From Microbispora rosea subsp. aerata (GTDB taxonomy: Bacteria > Actinomycetota > Actinomycetes > Streptosporangiales > Streptosporangiaceae): DNA of 64,000 bases. Below, piece by piece: positions 26,411-36,165 of this stretch. The DNA is taken from assembly GCF_014647835.1 (NCBI RefSeq), contig NZ_BMPY01000036.1, forward strand, positions 1 through 64,000. Direction: 5' to 3'. Under the pieces are notes generated by a model. It was not told the DNA's origin. It worked only from the letters and a program-made list of their open reading frames with translations, and ran no database searches. The translations under genes and the position numbers were made by a program. Positions within the stretch are counted from its first letter, which is position 1. Every line of letters starts with the position of its first letter.

Positions 26411-27232
26411 ATGGACGAGCGGGAGCACCGCGACGACCGCGCGTGGATTGAGGAGCTGCTGGAGCTGGCCGCGGGCATAGCGGAGGAGGCCGGGCAGATG
26501 CTCCTCGCCAAGCGGCCCGCGCGCCCCGAGGTGCTCGCGACCAAGTCGAGCCCCACCGACGTCGTCACCGCGCTCGACCGGGCCGCGGAGGAGCTCATCC
26601 GCGGCAGGATCGCCGACGCCAGGCCGCGCGACTCGATCCTCGGCGAGGAGGGCGGCGACACCCCCGGCGAGGGAGGCGTCCGCTGGGTCGTCGACCCCAT
26701 CGACGGCACGGTCAACTTCCTGTACGGCCTGCCGGACTGGGCGGTCAGCGTCGCCGTCGAGGTGGACGGCGAGATCGTCGCGGGAGCGGTGCACAACGTG
26801 CCGCGCGGCGAGCTGTTCACGGCGTCGAAGGGCGGCGGCGCCTGGCTGAGGGGCGAGCGCCTGCGCTGCAACACCGGCGTACCGCTGTCCAAGGCCCTCG
26901 TCGCCACCGGCTTCGGCTACGCGGCCGGGCGGCGCCGCGTGCAGGCCGAGGTGCTGGCGCGGGTGGTGCCGCAGGTCAGGGACATCCGGCGCGGCGGCTC
27001 GTGCGCGATCGACCTCTGCTCGGTCGCGGCGGGCCGGGTCGACGCCTACTACGAGCGCGGCGTCAACTACTGGGACCACGCGGCGGCGGGCCTGATCGCG
27101 GTGGAGGCCGGGGCGCGCATCGGCGGCCTCAACGGCAAGCCGGCCGGTCCCGGCATGGTGCTGTGCGCCGCCCCCGGGCTCTTCGAGGAGCTGCACGACC
27201 TGCTCGTCCCCCTCGACCCCGAGCGGGACTGA
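26411..27232 (+). CDS. suhB: Inositol monophosphatase family protein
   Basis: 273 aa from ATG 26411; the frame is open upstream but an AGGAGGGGG lies about a dozen bases before this ATG. Metal-binding motifs are SILGEEGG and WVVDPIDGTVNFLYGLPDWA (DPIDGT), and the C-terminal motif is YYERGVNYWDHAAAGLIAVE. It hydrolyses inositol-1-phosphate or related sugar phosphates. The position upstream of DUF4193 and dut matches suhB in mycobacteria, which supports the symbol. A strong hairpin follows. Confidence 0.88.
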   Translation: MDEREHRDDRAWIEELLELAAGIAEEAGQMLLAKRPARPEVLATKSSPTDVVTALDRAAEELIRGRIADARPRDSILGEEGGDTPGEGGVRWVVDPIDGTVNFLYGLPDWAVSVAVEVDGEIVAGAVHNVPRGELFTASKGGGAWLRGERLRCNTGVPLSKALVATGFGYAAGRRRVQAEVLARVVPQVRDIRRGGSCAIDLCSVAAGRVDAYYERGVNYWDHAAAGLIAVEAGARIGGLNGKPAGPGMVLCAAPGLFEELHDLLVPLDPERD

Positions 27233-27266
27233 CGCGCCGGCTCCCGAGCCGGCCCCGGGCACAGGC

Positions 27267-27298
27267 GAGGGGGCCCGCCGATCGTGGCGGGCCCCCTC
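27267..27298. terminator. Strong bidirectional hairpin between suhB and a small ORF
   Basis: A perfect 13-bp stem (GAGGGGGCCCGCC with its complement) closes a six-base loop, 35 bases after the suhB stop and 27 bases after the stop of the convergent small gene. It probably terminates both transcripts. Confidence 0.85.
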
Positions 27299-27324
27299 GT
27301 CAGTGTCGGTGGTGGTGCTACAGG

Positions 27325-27489
27325 TCAGCGCTGGATGGAAATGCCGTGATCCTCGGCGAGGCGGTGCAGGTCCTCGATCTCGGCGGTGAGGGTGTCGGCG
27401 AGGAAGTCGTCCCCGCTCGTGGTGGCCTCTTCAAGACCCTTGTAGGCCTGGTCGAGCCTGGATGCGATCGTGGTCGTGAACTCGCCCAT
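27325..27489 (-). CDS. Small conserved-type protein, 54 aa
   Basis: ATG 27489 with an AGAAGGTGAG ribosome-binding site encodes MGEFTTTIASRLDQAYKGLE followed by EATTSGDDFLADTLTAEIED and LHRLAEDHGISIQR. The sequence is soluble and helical, with a hydrophobic heptad-like pattern. Very similar short proteins occur next to two-component genes in other actinomycetes as far as I recall, but have no assigned function. Divergent from the OmpR-type regulator gene, and ends at the strong hairpin. Confidence 0.8.
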   Translation of the reverse strand: MGEFTTTIASRLDQAYKGLEEATTSGDDFLADTLTAEIEDLHRLAEDHGISIQR

Positions 27490-27637
27490 CTCACCTTCTT
27501 TCTCAGGGGGCGAAACGTGTCACGGGGGGCTGCGGCACGGATCTTGCGGAGAGGCGCGCCCTTCCCCGGCACACGACAATGGAGGGTGTCTTGGCCCCTA
27601 CCCATGTACGGACCGACCGCAAACCTGCGAATTTATG

Positions 27638-27658
27638 TGCTCTACATCACGTAGAGCA
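27638..27658. promoter_or_regulatory. Inverted repeat in the regulator promoter region
   Basis: TGCTCTAC-ATCAC-GTAGAGCA is a perfect 8-bp dyad with a 5-base centre, in AT-richer DNA about 75 bases before the response regulator start and 150 bases before the divergent small gene. It may be an operator, for instance for autoregulation. Confidence 0.45.
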
Positions 27659-27732
27659 TCGGGAGCCCGCTTACCGGCGGCTTACGGCGAATATGACCAC
27701 AATGAGGCGTTGTACCAGCTAGGAGGACGTGA

Positions 27733-28386
27733 ATGCGTGTGCTAGTGGTGGAGGACGAGAGGGTGCTCGCGGACGCGATCGCCACCGGCCTCCGCCGGGA
27801 GGCGATGGCCGTGGACGTCGCCTACGACGGCGCAGCCGCACTGGAGAAGACGAGCTACATCGACTACGACGTCATCGTGCTCGACCGCGACCTGCCCAAG
27901 GTGCACGGCGACGAGGTGGCCCGCAGGCTGGTCGCCCAGCGGTCGGCCTCGCGCATCATCATGCTGACGGCCGCGGGGGACGTGGACGACAAGGTCGAGG
28001 GCCTGGAGCTCGGCGCCGACGACTACCTGGCCAAGCCGTTCGTGTTCATGGAGCTCGTGGCCCGGGTGCGGGCGCTCGGCCGCAGGTCCGCGCCGCCGCT
28101 GCCGCCCGTGCTCGAACGCGCCGGCATCCGGCTGGACCCGGGAAGGCGTCAGGTGACCAGGGACGGGGCCGAGGTCCACCTCACAAAGAAGGAGTTCGCG
28201 GTCCTCGAGGAGCTGATGCGGGCCGAGGGCGCGGTCGTCAGCCAGGAGGACCTGCTCGACAAGGCGTGGGACGAGAACATCGACCCGTTCACCAACGTGG
28301 TCAGGGTGACCATGATGACGCTGCGCAAGAAGCTGGGCGACCCGCCGATCATCGAGACCGTGCCCGGTGTCGGGTATCGGTTGTGA
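27733..28386 (+). CDS. OmpR/PhoB-family response regulator
   Basis: 217 aa from ATG 27733 preceded by GGAGGACGTGA. Receiver domain with E7-D8, phospho-acceptor D51 (VIVLDRDLP), T79 and K101 (YLAKPF); C-terminal winged helix (about 125-217) with HLTKKEFAVLEELMRAEGAV and RKKLGDPPIIETVPGVGYRL. Forms an operon with the kinase that begins 39 bases later. Target genes unknown. Confidence 0.95.
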   Translation: MRVLVVEDERVLADAIATGLRREAMAVDVAYDGAAALEKTSYIDYDVIVLDRDLPKVHGDEVARRLVAQRSASRIIMLTAAGDVDDKVEGLELGADDYLAKPFVFMELVARVRALGRRSAPPLPPVLERAGIRLDPGRRQVTRDGAEVHLTKKEFAVLEELMRAEGAVVSQEDLLDKAWDENIDPFTNVVRVTMMTLRKKLGDPPIIETVPGVGYRL

Positions 28387-28425
28387 CGACCAGCGCCATC
28401 ACCGCATCCCGGGGGAGGGAGCCCT

Positions 28426-29877
28426 GTGACAGAACCGCGTGACGTCTCCGACCAGGGGACACCGCAGACCCTCCCGCCGCCCGGAGGCCGAGGCCCGGCC
28501 GCGACCGGGCGGGACGCGCCGGCCCCGGCCGCCGGGCAGGCGGCGGGGCCGCGCGGCCGCATGACGAACCCGCTGGGCACCGGTCCCTACCGCAGCCAGG
28601 TGCCGCCGCCGCCCAGCGGCCCGCCCGCCTGGGACGGCCCGCCGCCCCTGGTCGCCAATCCCGTGCGGAAGGGCAATCTGCTCGACGAGATCAAGTCGCT
28701 GCAGAACCGCGTCAGCATCCGCTGGCGCCTGACCCTCACGTACGCCGGGCTGGTCTTCGTCGCCGGCGCGCTGCTGGTGATGGTCATGTACGTGCTGATC
28801 GGCCAGGCGATCGACATCGGCTGGCAGAGCGCGCCGCAGATCCTCTTCCCGCGCGGGACCGTGCCCCAGGAGTGGATCGACGAGGTCAACCACCAGTTCG
28901 CCCAGTCGCAGGCGGAGGTGACCGCGGCGGCGCGGGCCGAGCTGCTGAAGCGGTCGCTGCTCGCGCTGCTGGGCGTGGGGATCCTGGCGCTGATGCTCGG
29001 ATACGTGGTGGCCGACCGCGCGCTGCGGCCCGTCATGAAGATGACGGCGACCGCGCGGAAGCTGTCGGAGACCTCGCTCGCCCACGAGCGCATCGCCCTC
29101 CAGGGCCCCGACGACGAGCTGAAGGAGCTGGCCGACACCTTCGACGCGATGCTCACCCGGCTCAACACCGCCTTCGACGCGCAGCGGAGGTTCGTGGACA
29201 ACGCCTCGCACGAGCTGCGGACGCCGCTGGCGATCAACCGCACCGTGCTGGAGGTGGCGCTGTCCGATCCCGAGGCGTCGGAGGACCTCAAGGTGCTCGG
29301 GCGCACGCTCCTCGGCACCACCGCGCGCAACGAGAGGCTGATCGAGGGCCTGCTGCTGCTCGCCAGGAGCGAACGCGAGCTGTCGGTGCGCAAGCCCGTG
29401 GACGTCCAGGAGGTCGCGAAGACGGCGGTGGAGCAGCTTGCTCCCTTCGCGGAGGAAGAGGGCGTCGCCGTCGAGCACGACCTGCACCCGGCGGCCACGA
29501 CGGGCGACCCCGTCCTCATCGAACGCTGCGTCTCCAACTTGGTCGAGAACGGCATCAAGCACAACCTCGGCGAGTCCGGGAAAGTGTGGGTCCGGACGGG
29601 AATTGTCGACGGGGGTGCCGTTGTTCAGGTCGCGAACACGGGACCGCACGTTCCCGCGTACGAGGTGGACAGCCTGTTCGAGCCGTTCCGGCGGCTGAAC
29701 GCCGACCGGGTCCAGTCCGCCAAGGGCGCGGGTCTCGGCCTGTCCATCGTGCGCGCGATCGTCCGCGCGCACGGGGGAACGGTCGCCGCCGTCCCCCGCG
29801 ACGGGGGCGGTCTCGTGGTGACGGTGCGTCTCTCCGGAACCGGGGCGTCTCCGGGGACACCACAGTCGGCGCGCTGA
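28426..29877 (+). CDS. HAMP-containing sensor histidine kinase
   Basis: 483 aa from GTG 28426 after GGGGGAGGGA. A Pro-rich cytosolic N-terminus (about 1-95) precedes two membrane helices (about 104-126 and 177-200) that flank a short extracytoplasmic loop. A HAMP segment follows, then HisKA with the phospho-acceptor H262 in FVDNASHELRTPLAINRTVL, then an ATPase domain with NLVENGIKHN (N box) and GAGLGLSIVRAIVRAHGGTV (G box). The small sensor loop suggests membrane or intramembrane sensing. Confidence 0.94.
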   Translation: MTEPRDVSDQGTPQTLPPPGGRGPAATGRDAPAPAAGQAAGPRGRMTNPLGTGPYRSQVPPPPSGPPAWDGPPPLVANPVRKGNLLDEIKSLQNRVSIRWRLTLTYAGLVFVAGALLVMVMYVLIGQAIDIGWQSAPQILFPRGTVPQEWIDEVNHQFAQSQAEVTAAARAELLKRSLLALLGVGILALMLGYVVADRALRPVMKMTATARKLSETSLAHERIALQGPDDELKELADTFDAMLTRLNTAFDAQRRFVDNASHELRTPLAINRTVLEVALSDPEASEDLKVLGRTLLGTTARNERLIEGLLLLARSERELSVRKPVDVQEVAKTAVEQLAPFAEEEGVAVEHDLHPAATTGDPVLIERCVSNLVENGIKHNLGESGKVWVRTGIVDGGAVVQVANTGPHVPAYEVDSLFEPFRRLNADRVQSAKGAGLGLSIVRAIVRAHGGTVAAVPRDGGGLVVTVRLSGTGASPGTPQSAR

Positions 29878-30135
29878 TGGAGCGTGCGCGCCGTACATGT
29901 GGTTGGATGTGCCGTCGAACGCGGTGGGGATACCGCCGATACTGTGGTTTTCGCCATATTTGGCTAACCGCAGCCCTCGGTGGGACGCCCCTCGCGTTCC
30001 GGAAGGTTCAGTGTTTGTTCAAGCGGGTACCGAATGCACAATTTACCGGCCCCCGCGGGCACAACACGGGCCTTCCGAGCGTTATCCACGCGCGACACAG
30101 GCGCAGGCAGATACATGAGGGGGATGGAGTAGCAG

Positions 30136-30435
30136 ATGGCTACCGACTACGACAGCCCGCGTAAGACCGACGACGACCTCAGCGAGGACAGCCTCCAGGA
30201 ACTCCAGGCGCGCCGCAGCGACAAGTCGTCGGGCAGCATCGACATCGACGAGACCGACCTGGCCGAGTCGCTGGAGCTGCCGGGGGCGGACCTGTCGAAC
30301 GAGGAGCTCTCGCTGCGGGTGATTCCTCGGCAGGCCGACGAATTCACCTGCTCACGGTGCTTCCTGGTGCACCACCGCAGCCAGCTGGCCTCGGAGAAGA
30401 ACGGCCAGCAGGTCTGCCGCGAGTGCGCCGCCTAA
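30136..30435 (+). CDS. DUF4193 family protein
   Basis: 99 aa. An acidic, probably disordered N-terminal two-thirds (SIDIDETDLAESLELPGADL) is followed by a C-terminal zinc-ribbon-like motif, CSRCFLVHHRSQL...CREC, i.e. CxxC-x(n)-CxxC. This is the DUF4193 signature, found across Actinobacteria near dut and suhB, and known in Mycobacterium at the equivalent position (Rv2699c). Function unknown. About 255 bases separate it from the kinase gene and must hold its promoter. Confidence 0.92.
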   Translation: MATDYDSPRKTDDDLSEDSLQELQARRSDKSSGSIDIDETDLAESLELPGADLSNEELSLRVIPRQADEFTCSRCFLVHHRSQLASEKNGQQVCRECAA

Positions 30436-30454
30436 CAGACCCTTGGGAGGGTCC

Positions 30455-31210
30455 GTGACTTCAGCAGCGGATGAATCAAACAACGAGGTCGCCGACTTGG
30501 TCGGCAAACTCGTCGCCCCTGAGGAGACGGACGGGGCCGAGCGGCGTCGGCTGCTCGGCCGCCTCAGCGGCGTGTTGGTGCAGTCCGCGAGGAAGGCACG
30601 AGAACGGGGAACCGGCCGGGGCCGATGGCTGGCCGACGTCTTCATGAACATCGCCCCGCGGTTACCGATCAGGGACTACGAGACACTGCGGGAACACCAC
30701 TACGGACTCACCGGCGAGCAACTCGCCGACGACCTCGTCCGGACCGCGGCCAAGGCGACGACGGCCGTCGGCGCGGTCGGCGGAGCGCTCGCCGCGGCCG
30801 AGTTCGCCGCCCCGCCGCTCCTGCTGTCCGCACCCGCCCAGATCGTCGCCGAGACACTGGTCGTCGCGGCCATAGAAGTGAAGCTCATCGCCGAACTGCA
30901 CGAGGTGTACGGCGTGCGGGTCCCCGGCAACGGCACCCAGAGGGCGGCCGCGTTCGCGATCGCCTGGTCCAAGCAGCGGGGCGTCAACCCCCTCGCCCCC
31001 GGCTCGGCCACCATCGCGCTCGGGACCGCCGCCAAGACCGCGCTGCGCAACCGGCTGATGCGCACGCTCGGACGGCACCTCACCACGCTCGGCCCTTTCC
31101 TGACCGGCGCGGTGGCCGGCGGCGCGCTGAACCGCGTCGCCACCAAGAAGCTCGCCGCCGCCGTACGCGCGGATCTGCGCCGCCAGCGCGCCCTGCCGCC
31201 GCCGGACTGA
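30455..31210 (+). CDS. Conserved actinobacterial hypothetical protein with hydrophobic helices
   Basis: 251 aa from GTG 30455, four bases after GGGAGG; it starts 19 bases after the DUF4193 stop, so the two are probably cotranscribed. The conserved core is LADVFMNIAPRLPIRDYETL...HHYGLTGEQLADDLVRTAAK. It is followed by hydrophobic segments (AVGAVGGALAAAEFAAPPLL; QIVAETLVVAAIEVKLIAEL) and a C-terminal amphipathic helix region (LTTLGPFLTGAVAGGALNRV). Probably membrane-associated. I know no named domain. Confidence 0.75.
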   Translation: MTSAADESNNEVADLVGKLVAPEETDGAERRRLLGRLSGVLVQSARKARERGTGRGRWLADVFMNIAPRLPIRDYETLREHHYGLTGEQLADDLVRTAAKATTAVGAVGGALAAAEFAAPPLLLSAPAQIVAETLVVAAIEVKLIAELHEVYGVRVPGNGTQRAAAFAIAWSKQRGVNPLAPGSATIALGTAAKTALRNRLMRTLGRHLTTLGPFLTGAVAGGALNRVATKKLAAAVRADLRRQRALPPPD

Positions 31211-31256
31211 GCCCGTTCCCGGCGAGCCGTCTGTGGGCAGAGGCACTTCCCGAATC

Positions 31257-31345
31257 GAGCCCTTTTCCCCCGGCTTGAGCTTCTTTCCCGGCCTGAGCCC
31301 CCTCCGCCGGCTTGGCCCCTTCTCCCGGCCGAGCCCCTTGTCCGG
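31257..31345. repeat. Degenerate about 19-bp tandem repeats after the DUF4193 gene pair
   Basis: Four to five imperfect units of the type GAGCCC-(C/T-rich)-CCGGCTT/CCGGCC run head to tail, with unit lengths of 17-20 bases. They lie in the 400-base gap before otsA. The sequence is non-coding as far as I can see; frames across it are low-complexity Gly/Lys/Ala repeats on the minus strand. Confidence 0.5.
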
Positions 31346-31593
31346 ACCGTGCCACGTGACTGGAACGATCTTCGTCTCCCGGGCCGATCCCGCCCGGAGC
31401 CGGTCCCTCCGGCCTTCGGGAAAGCGCCCGTCAGCACAGGTGGCCGTCCCAATCGGCGCTCTCGGCCTGTCCCCATCTTCCAGTACGGAAGTGTCACCGA
31501 TTGGTCTAAACCTCTCGCCGACCCCGGATGAGCTGCGTGAGATCATTCTCACAACAACCGGTGTGAATTGTGCACGATCTTACGGGTATGGGG

Positions 31594-31634
31594 GTCACTG
31601 GTGACTTTCCGTATGGTGGTCACAGGCGACCACC
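31594..31634. promoter_or_regulatory. Two dyads immediately upstream of otsA
   Basis: GTCACTGGTGAC (31594-31605) is a perfect palindrome and GGTGGTC-ACAGGC-GACCACC (31615-31634) has 7-bp arms. The second abuts the GGAGGAG ribosome-binding site, so it could be an operator or an mRNA hairpin that hides the start region. Confidence 0.4.
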
Positions 31635-31646
31635 TGGAGGAGATGC

Positions 31647-33044
31647 ATGCGTGGCACCAGCTCATTTCTGATCGTCGCGAACCGGCTGCCGGTCGATCGC
31701 GTGGGCGAGAAAGAGTGGCGGCGCAGCCCGGGTGGGCTCGTCACCGCCATCGCGCCCGTCATGCAACGCCGTGACGGGGCCTGGCTCGGCTGGACCGGGG
31801 CGGCGGGGGAGGAGCTGAAGCCCTTCGACCACGACGGGATGCACCTGATCCCCGTCCCGCTGTCCCAGCTCGAGGTCGAGCTGTACTACGAGGGGTTCTC
31901 CAACGCCACTTTGTGGCCGCTCTACCACGACGTGGTCGCCACGCCGGTCTACTCGCGCGTGCTCTGGGACGCCTACCGTGCGGTCAACGACCGGTTCGCC
32001 CGCGCGGCGGCGGACGCGGCGTCGCCCGGCGCGGTCGTGTGGGTGCAGGACTACCAGCTCCAGCTCGTGCCCGCGATGCTGCGCAGGCTGCGGCCCGACC
32101 TGAAGATCGGGTTCTTCCTGCACATCCCGTTCCCGCCGGGCGAGCTGTTCTACCAGCTTCCCTGGCGCAACGAGATCCTCGAAGGGCTGCTCGGGGCCGA
32201 CCTCGTGGGCTTCCAGCGGCCGGGCGGCGCCGCCAACTTCCTGCGCCTGTGCCGCCGCCTGCTCGGCCTGCCGACCCTGCGCAACGAGATCCAGCTGGAA
32301 GACCGGACCGTGCGCGCGGAGGCGTTCCCGATCTCGGTCGACTTCGGCGAGCTGGACCAGCTCGTCCGCGAGCCGCGCATCCAGCAGCGGGCCAGGGAGA
32401 TCCGCGCCGAGCTGGGCGATCCCGAGCACGTGCTGCTCGGCGTCGACCGGCTCGACTACACCAAGGGCATCGGCCAGCGGCTCAAGGCGTTCGGCGAGCT
32501 GCTCGACGACGGCGCGGTCAAGCCGGACGAGGCGGTCTTCGTGCAGGTCGCGACGCCCACCCGGGAGCGCGTCGCCGAGTACATCCGGCTGCGCAACGAC
32601 ATCGAGCTGAGGGTGGGCCGGATCAACGGCGAGCACGGCATGCTCGGCCGCATGCCGATCTCCTACCTGCACCAGTCGTACAACAAGGAGGAGCTGGCGG
32701 CGCTCTACTTAGCGGCCGACGTGATGGTCGTCACGCCGCTGCGCGACGGCATGAACCTCGTCGCCAAGGAGTACGTCGCCTGCCGCCACGACCTGCGCGG
32801 AGCGCTCGTGCTCAGCGAGTTCGCCGGGGCGGCCGACGAGATGCGGCAGGCCTACATGGTCAACCCGTACGACATCGACGGCATGAAGCGGACGATGCTG
32901 GCGGCGATGCGGGCGACCCCGCACGAGCTGGCGCGCCGGATGCGCTCGCTCAGGCGCAGGGTCGCCACCTACAACGTGGACAAGTGGGCCAGCGACTTCC
33001 TCACGGCGCTGGAGTCCGGGGAGTCTGCCGCCGCTACGGATTGA
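31647..33044 (+). CDS. otsA: Trehalose-6-phosphate synthase (GT20)
   Basis: 465 aa from ATG 31647 with GGAGGAG upstream. Family motifs are [80 protein letters not shown] and [20 protein letters not shown], covering the UDP/GDP-glucose and glucose-6-phosphate sites. It makes trehalose-6-phosphate. No phosphatase gene (otsB) lies in the window. The gene runs 11 bases into the convergent DUF4235 gene. Confidence 0.96.
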   Translation: MRGTSSFLIVANRLPVDRVGEKEWRRSPGGLVTAIAPVMQRRDGAWLGWTGAAGEELKPFDHDGMHLIPVPLSQLEVELYYEGFSNATLWPLYHDVVATPVYSRVLWDAYRAVNDRFARAAADAASPGAVVWVQDYQLQLVPAMLRRLRPDLKIGFFLHIPFPPGELFYQLPWRNEILEGLLGADLVGFQRPGGAANFLRLCRRLLGLPTLRNEIQLEDRTVRAEAFPISVDFGELDQLVREPRIQQRAREIRAELGDPEHVLLGVDRLDYTKGIGQRLKAFGELLDDGAVKPDEAVFVQVATPTRERVAEYIRLRNDIELRVGRINGEHGMLGRMPISYLHQSYNKEELAALYLAADVMVVTPLRDGMNLVAKEYVACRHDLRGALVLSEFAGAADEMRQAYMVNPYDIDGMKRTMLAAMRATPHELARRMRSLRRRVATYNVDKWASDFLTALESGESAAATD

Positions 33045-33351
33045 TCTCGCGGGCGGCGTCCTTCCAGGAGCGCCACTTCTTCGCCGCGGAGCGGGTTACG
33101 ACGATCCGCGCGATCTCCATGCCCAGGCCCATCACCACGGCGTACGCGATCGCCTCGCCGAGCCCGATCTCGGGGGAGTCGGCGCTCGCCGGCGGCTTCT
33201 TGCCGGTCGCCTTCTCCCACGCGAACGTCAGCACCTTGCGCGAGCAGAAGCCCACCGCCAGGCCGAGCAGGCCGCCGATGATCCGCCACTGCATGTCGGG
33301 CTTGTCCGTCGCGACGAGTTCGCGCTTGGCCTCCCGAACCGTGTCCGCCAT
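33034..33351 (-). CDS. DUF4235 family small membrane protein
   Basis: 105 aa. Two hydrophobic stretches ([40 protein letters not shown]) and the conserved [10 protein letters not shown] match DUF4235, a small actinobacterial membrane protein of unknown role. ATG 33351 is preceded by GAGGAATC. Its end overlaps the otsA end by 11 bases. Confidence 0.88.
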   Translation of the reverse strand: MADTVREAKRELVATDKPDMQWRIIGGLLGLAVGFCSRKVLTFAWEKATGKKPPASADSPEIGLGEAIAYAVVMGLGMEIARIVVTRSAAKKWRSWKDAAREINP

Positions 33352-33420
33352 GATTCCTCCTCGATAACGACCTTAGTGTCTCTCCGCGGGGCAGCGGCGC
33401 ACGCCATACCATGTGGTGGC

Positions 33421-35949
33421 ATGACCGAACAGCGACACCCCGCAGCCATGCCCGAGAAACCCACACTCGACGGCTTGGAGGCGGTATGGGTAGCGCGCTG
33501 GGAGGCCGAGGGCACCTACCGGTTCGACCGGTCCCGGGGCAGGGACGAGGTTTACTCCATCGACACCCCGCCGCCGACCGTGTCCGGATCGCTCCACGTG
33601 GGGCATGTCTTCTCCTACACGCACACGGACACGATCGCCCGCTACCAGCGGATGCGGGGGCGCGAGGTCTTCTACCCGATGGGCTGGGACGATAACGGCC
33701 TGCCCACCGAGCGCCGCGTGCAGAACCACTACGGCGTGCGCTGCGATCCCTCCATGCCGTACGACCCGGACTTCACGCCGCCGGAGAAGCCGGACGCCAA
33801 GCGGCAGGTGCCGATCTCGCGCCGGAACTTCATCGAGCTGTGCGAGCGGCTGACCGCCGAGGACGAGAAGGCGTTCGAGGAGCTGTGGCGCCGCCTCGGC
33901 CTGTCGGTGGACTGGTCGATGACCTACGCCACGATCGACGCCAACGCCCGGGCGGCGTCCCAGCGGGCGTTTCTGCGCAACCTCGCCCGCGGCGAGGCGT
34001 ACGTCGCCGAGGCCCCGACCCTGTGGGACGTGACGTTCCGCACCGCCGTGGCCCAGGCCGAGCTGGAGGACCGGGAGTGGCCCGGCGCCTTCCACCGCAT
34101 CGGGTTCGAGCGGCCGTCCGGCGACGGCGGCGACGGCATGGTGTGGATCGAGACGACCCGGCCCGAGCTGATCCCCGCCTGCGTGGCGCTGGTCGCCCAC
34201 CCCGACGACGAGCGATACAAGCCGTTGTTCGGCACCACCGTCCGCACCCCGATCTTCGGCGTCGAGGTGCCGGTCGTGGCCCACCGCCTCGCCGAGCCCG
34301 ACAAGGGGTCGGGCATCGCGATGATCTGCACCTTCGGCGACGTCACCGACGTCACCTGGTGGCGCGAGCTGGACCTGCCCACCCGGCCGGTGATCGGCTG
34401 GGACGGCCGCCTGCTCCCCGAGCCGCCGCACGGCGTGCCCGCCGAGCCGTACGCCGAGCTGGCCGGCAAGACCGTGCACAGCGCGCGCGAGCGCATCGTG
34501 GAGATGCTGCGCGAGTCCGGCCACCTGGACGGCGAGCCGCGCAAGATTCAGCGGCCGGTGAAGTTCTACGAGAAGGGCGACCGGCCGCTCGAGATCGTCA
34601 CCACCCGGCAGTGGTACATCCGCAACGGCGGCAGGGACGCCAAGCTCCGCGCCGAGCTGCTGGAGCGCGGCCGGGAGCTGAAGTGGCACCCGCCGCACAT
34701 GCGGGTCAGGTACGACAACTGGGTCGAGGGGCTGGCGGGCGACTGGCTGATCTCCCGCCAGCGGTTCTTCGGGGTGCCGATCCCGGTGTGGTATCCGCTC
34801 GACGCCGAGGGCGAGCCGATCTACGAGGCGCCGATCACCCCGCCGGAGTCGATGCTGCCGGTCGACCCGTCCAGCGACGTGCCGCCCGGCTACTCGGAGG
34901 ACCAGCGGGGCAAGCCGCTCGGCTTCACCGCCGACCCCGACGTGATGGACACCTGGGCGACCTCCTCGCTGACCCCGCAGATCGCCGCGGGGTGGGAGCG
35001 CGACGACGACCTGTTCCGCCGCGTGTTCCCGATGGACCTGCGGCCCCAGGCCCACGAGATCATCCGTACCTGGCTGTTCTCCACGGTCGTGCGGTCGCAC
35101 CTGGAGCACGGCGGGCTGCCCTGGCGGCACGCGGCGATCTCCGGGTGGATCCTCGACCCCGACCGCAAGAAGATGTCGAAGTCCAAGGGCAACGTGGTCA
35201 CGCCCATGGGCCTGCTGGAGGAGTACGGCTCCGACGCGGTCCGCTACTGGGCGGCGAGCGGGCGCCCAGGCACCGACACGGCGTTCGACACCGGGCAAAT
35301 CAAGATCGGCCGCCGGCTGGCCATCAAGATCCTCAACGCCTCGAAGTTCGTGCTCGGCTTCCGGTCGGAGGGCGGCGGAGAGGTCACCGCGCCGGTCGAC
35401 CTGTCCATGCTGGCCGCGCTGCGGGCCGTGGTCGCCGAGGCCACCGAGGCGTTCGAGGCGTACGACTACACCCGGGCGCTGGAGCGGACCGAGCGGTTCT
35501 TCTGGTCGTTCTGCGACGACTACCTGGAGCTGGTCAAGGCCCGCGCGTACGACGGGGACGCCTCGGCCGTCGCCGCCCTGCGGACCGCGCTCGGCGTGCT
35601 GCTGCGGCTGTTCGCGCCGTTCCTGCCGTTCGTGACGGAGGAGGTCTGGTCGTGGTGGCGGGAGGGCTCGGTGCACCGCGCCGCCTGGCCGTCGCCGGAC
35701 GAGCTCCCCGAGACGGGCGACCCCGCGGTGCTGGACGCCGTCGCGGAGGTGCTCCGCCGGGTGCGGCGGGCCAAGTCCGAGGCGCGGCTGTCGATGCGGG
35801 CCGAGGTCTCCCGGCTGACCGTGTCGGGGGAGCAGGCGGACCTGGTCCGGTGGGCCCAGGACGACCTGTGCGCGGCGGGCAACGTCGAGGAGTTCGTCCT
35901 CGAACCCGGCGACGGCCCGTTCGACGCGGCAGTGGAGCTGACCGTCTGA
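33421..35949 (+). CDS. valS: Valyl-tRNA synthetase, archaeal-type form
   Basis: 842 aa from ATG 33421. The class I signatures are [14 protein letters not shown] (HIGH) and [13 protein letters not shown] (KMSKS), with an editing domain in between ([20 protein letters not shown]). The segment [20 protein letters not shown] is the form I know from archaeal and rickettsial ValRS rather than the usual bacterial one. The C-terminal coiled-coil arm of typical bacterial ValRS is missing: the protein ends soon after the anticodon-binding domain. It may be the only ValRS or an additional, acquired copy; the window cannot tell. Followed by a strong hairpin. Confidence 0.9.
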   Translation: MTEQRHPAAMPEKPTLDGLEAVWVARWEAEGTYRFDRSRGRDEVYSIDTPPPTVSGSLHVGHVFSYTHTDTIARYQRMRGREVFYPMGWDDNGLPTERRVQNHYGVRCDPSMPYDPDFTPPEKPDAKRQVPISRRNFIELCERLTAEDEKAFEELWRRLGLSVDWSMTYATIDANARAASQRAFLRNLARGEAYVAEAPTLWDVTFRTAVAQAELEDREWPGAFHRIGFERPSGDGGDGMVWIETTRPELIPACVALVAHPDDERYKPLFGTTVRTPIFGVEVPVVAHRLAEPDKGSGIAMICTFGDVTDVTWWRELDLPTRPVIGWDGRLLPEPPHGVPAEPYAELAGKTVHSARERIVEMLRESGHLDGEPRKIQRPVKFYEKGDRPLEIVTTRQWYIRNGGRDAKLRAELLERGRELKWHPPHMRVRYDNWVEGLAGDWLISRQRFFGVPIPVWYPLDAEGEPIYEAPITPPESMLPVDPSSDVPPGYSEDQRGKPLGFTADPDVMDTWATSSLTPQIAAGWERDDDLFRRVFPMDLRPQAHEIIRTWLFSTVVRSHLEHGGLPWRHAAISGWILDPDRKKMSKSKGNVVTPMGLLEEYGSDAVRYWAASGRPGTDTAFDTGQIKIGRRLAIKILNASKFVLGFRSEGGGEVTAPVDLSMLAALRAVVAEATEAFEAYDYTRALERTERFFWSFCDDYLELVKARAYDGDASAVAALRTALGVLLRLFAPFLPFVTEEVWSWWREGSVHRAAWPSPDELPETGDPAVLDAVAEVLRRVRRAKSEARLSMRAEVSRLTVSGEQADLVRWAQDDLCAAGNVEEFVLEPGDGPFDAAVELTV

Positions 35950-35960
35950 GATCCGCTGCC

Positions 35961-35996
35961 GGCCACCGCCGTGCCCCCGCGGGGACGGCGGTGGCC
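35961..35996. terminator. valS terminator hairpin
   Basis: A perfect 12-bp stem (GGCCACCGCCGT with its complement) around a 12-base GC-rich loop that itself can pair (CCCCGCGGGG) lies 12 bases after the valS stop. Likely an intrinsic terminator of the actinobacterial type without a U-tract. Confidence 0.8.
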
Positions 35997-36165
35997 GCGC
36001 CCGCCGTCCGGGCCGGCGGAGGAGACGTTCCGGGTGGAACGTCCCAAACTTCGTCGCGGTGGTGGCCAAAAGTTGGGGAGATGTGGGCGAGTTCGCGGCG
36101 AAACGACCGCCAGGCAGGGGTAAAACGACTGCGCGTCCCGCCCGCCGACGTGCCAGTCTGGATCC

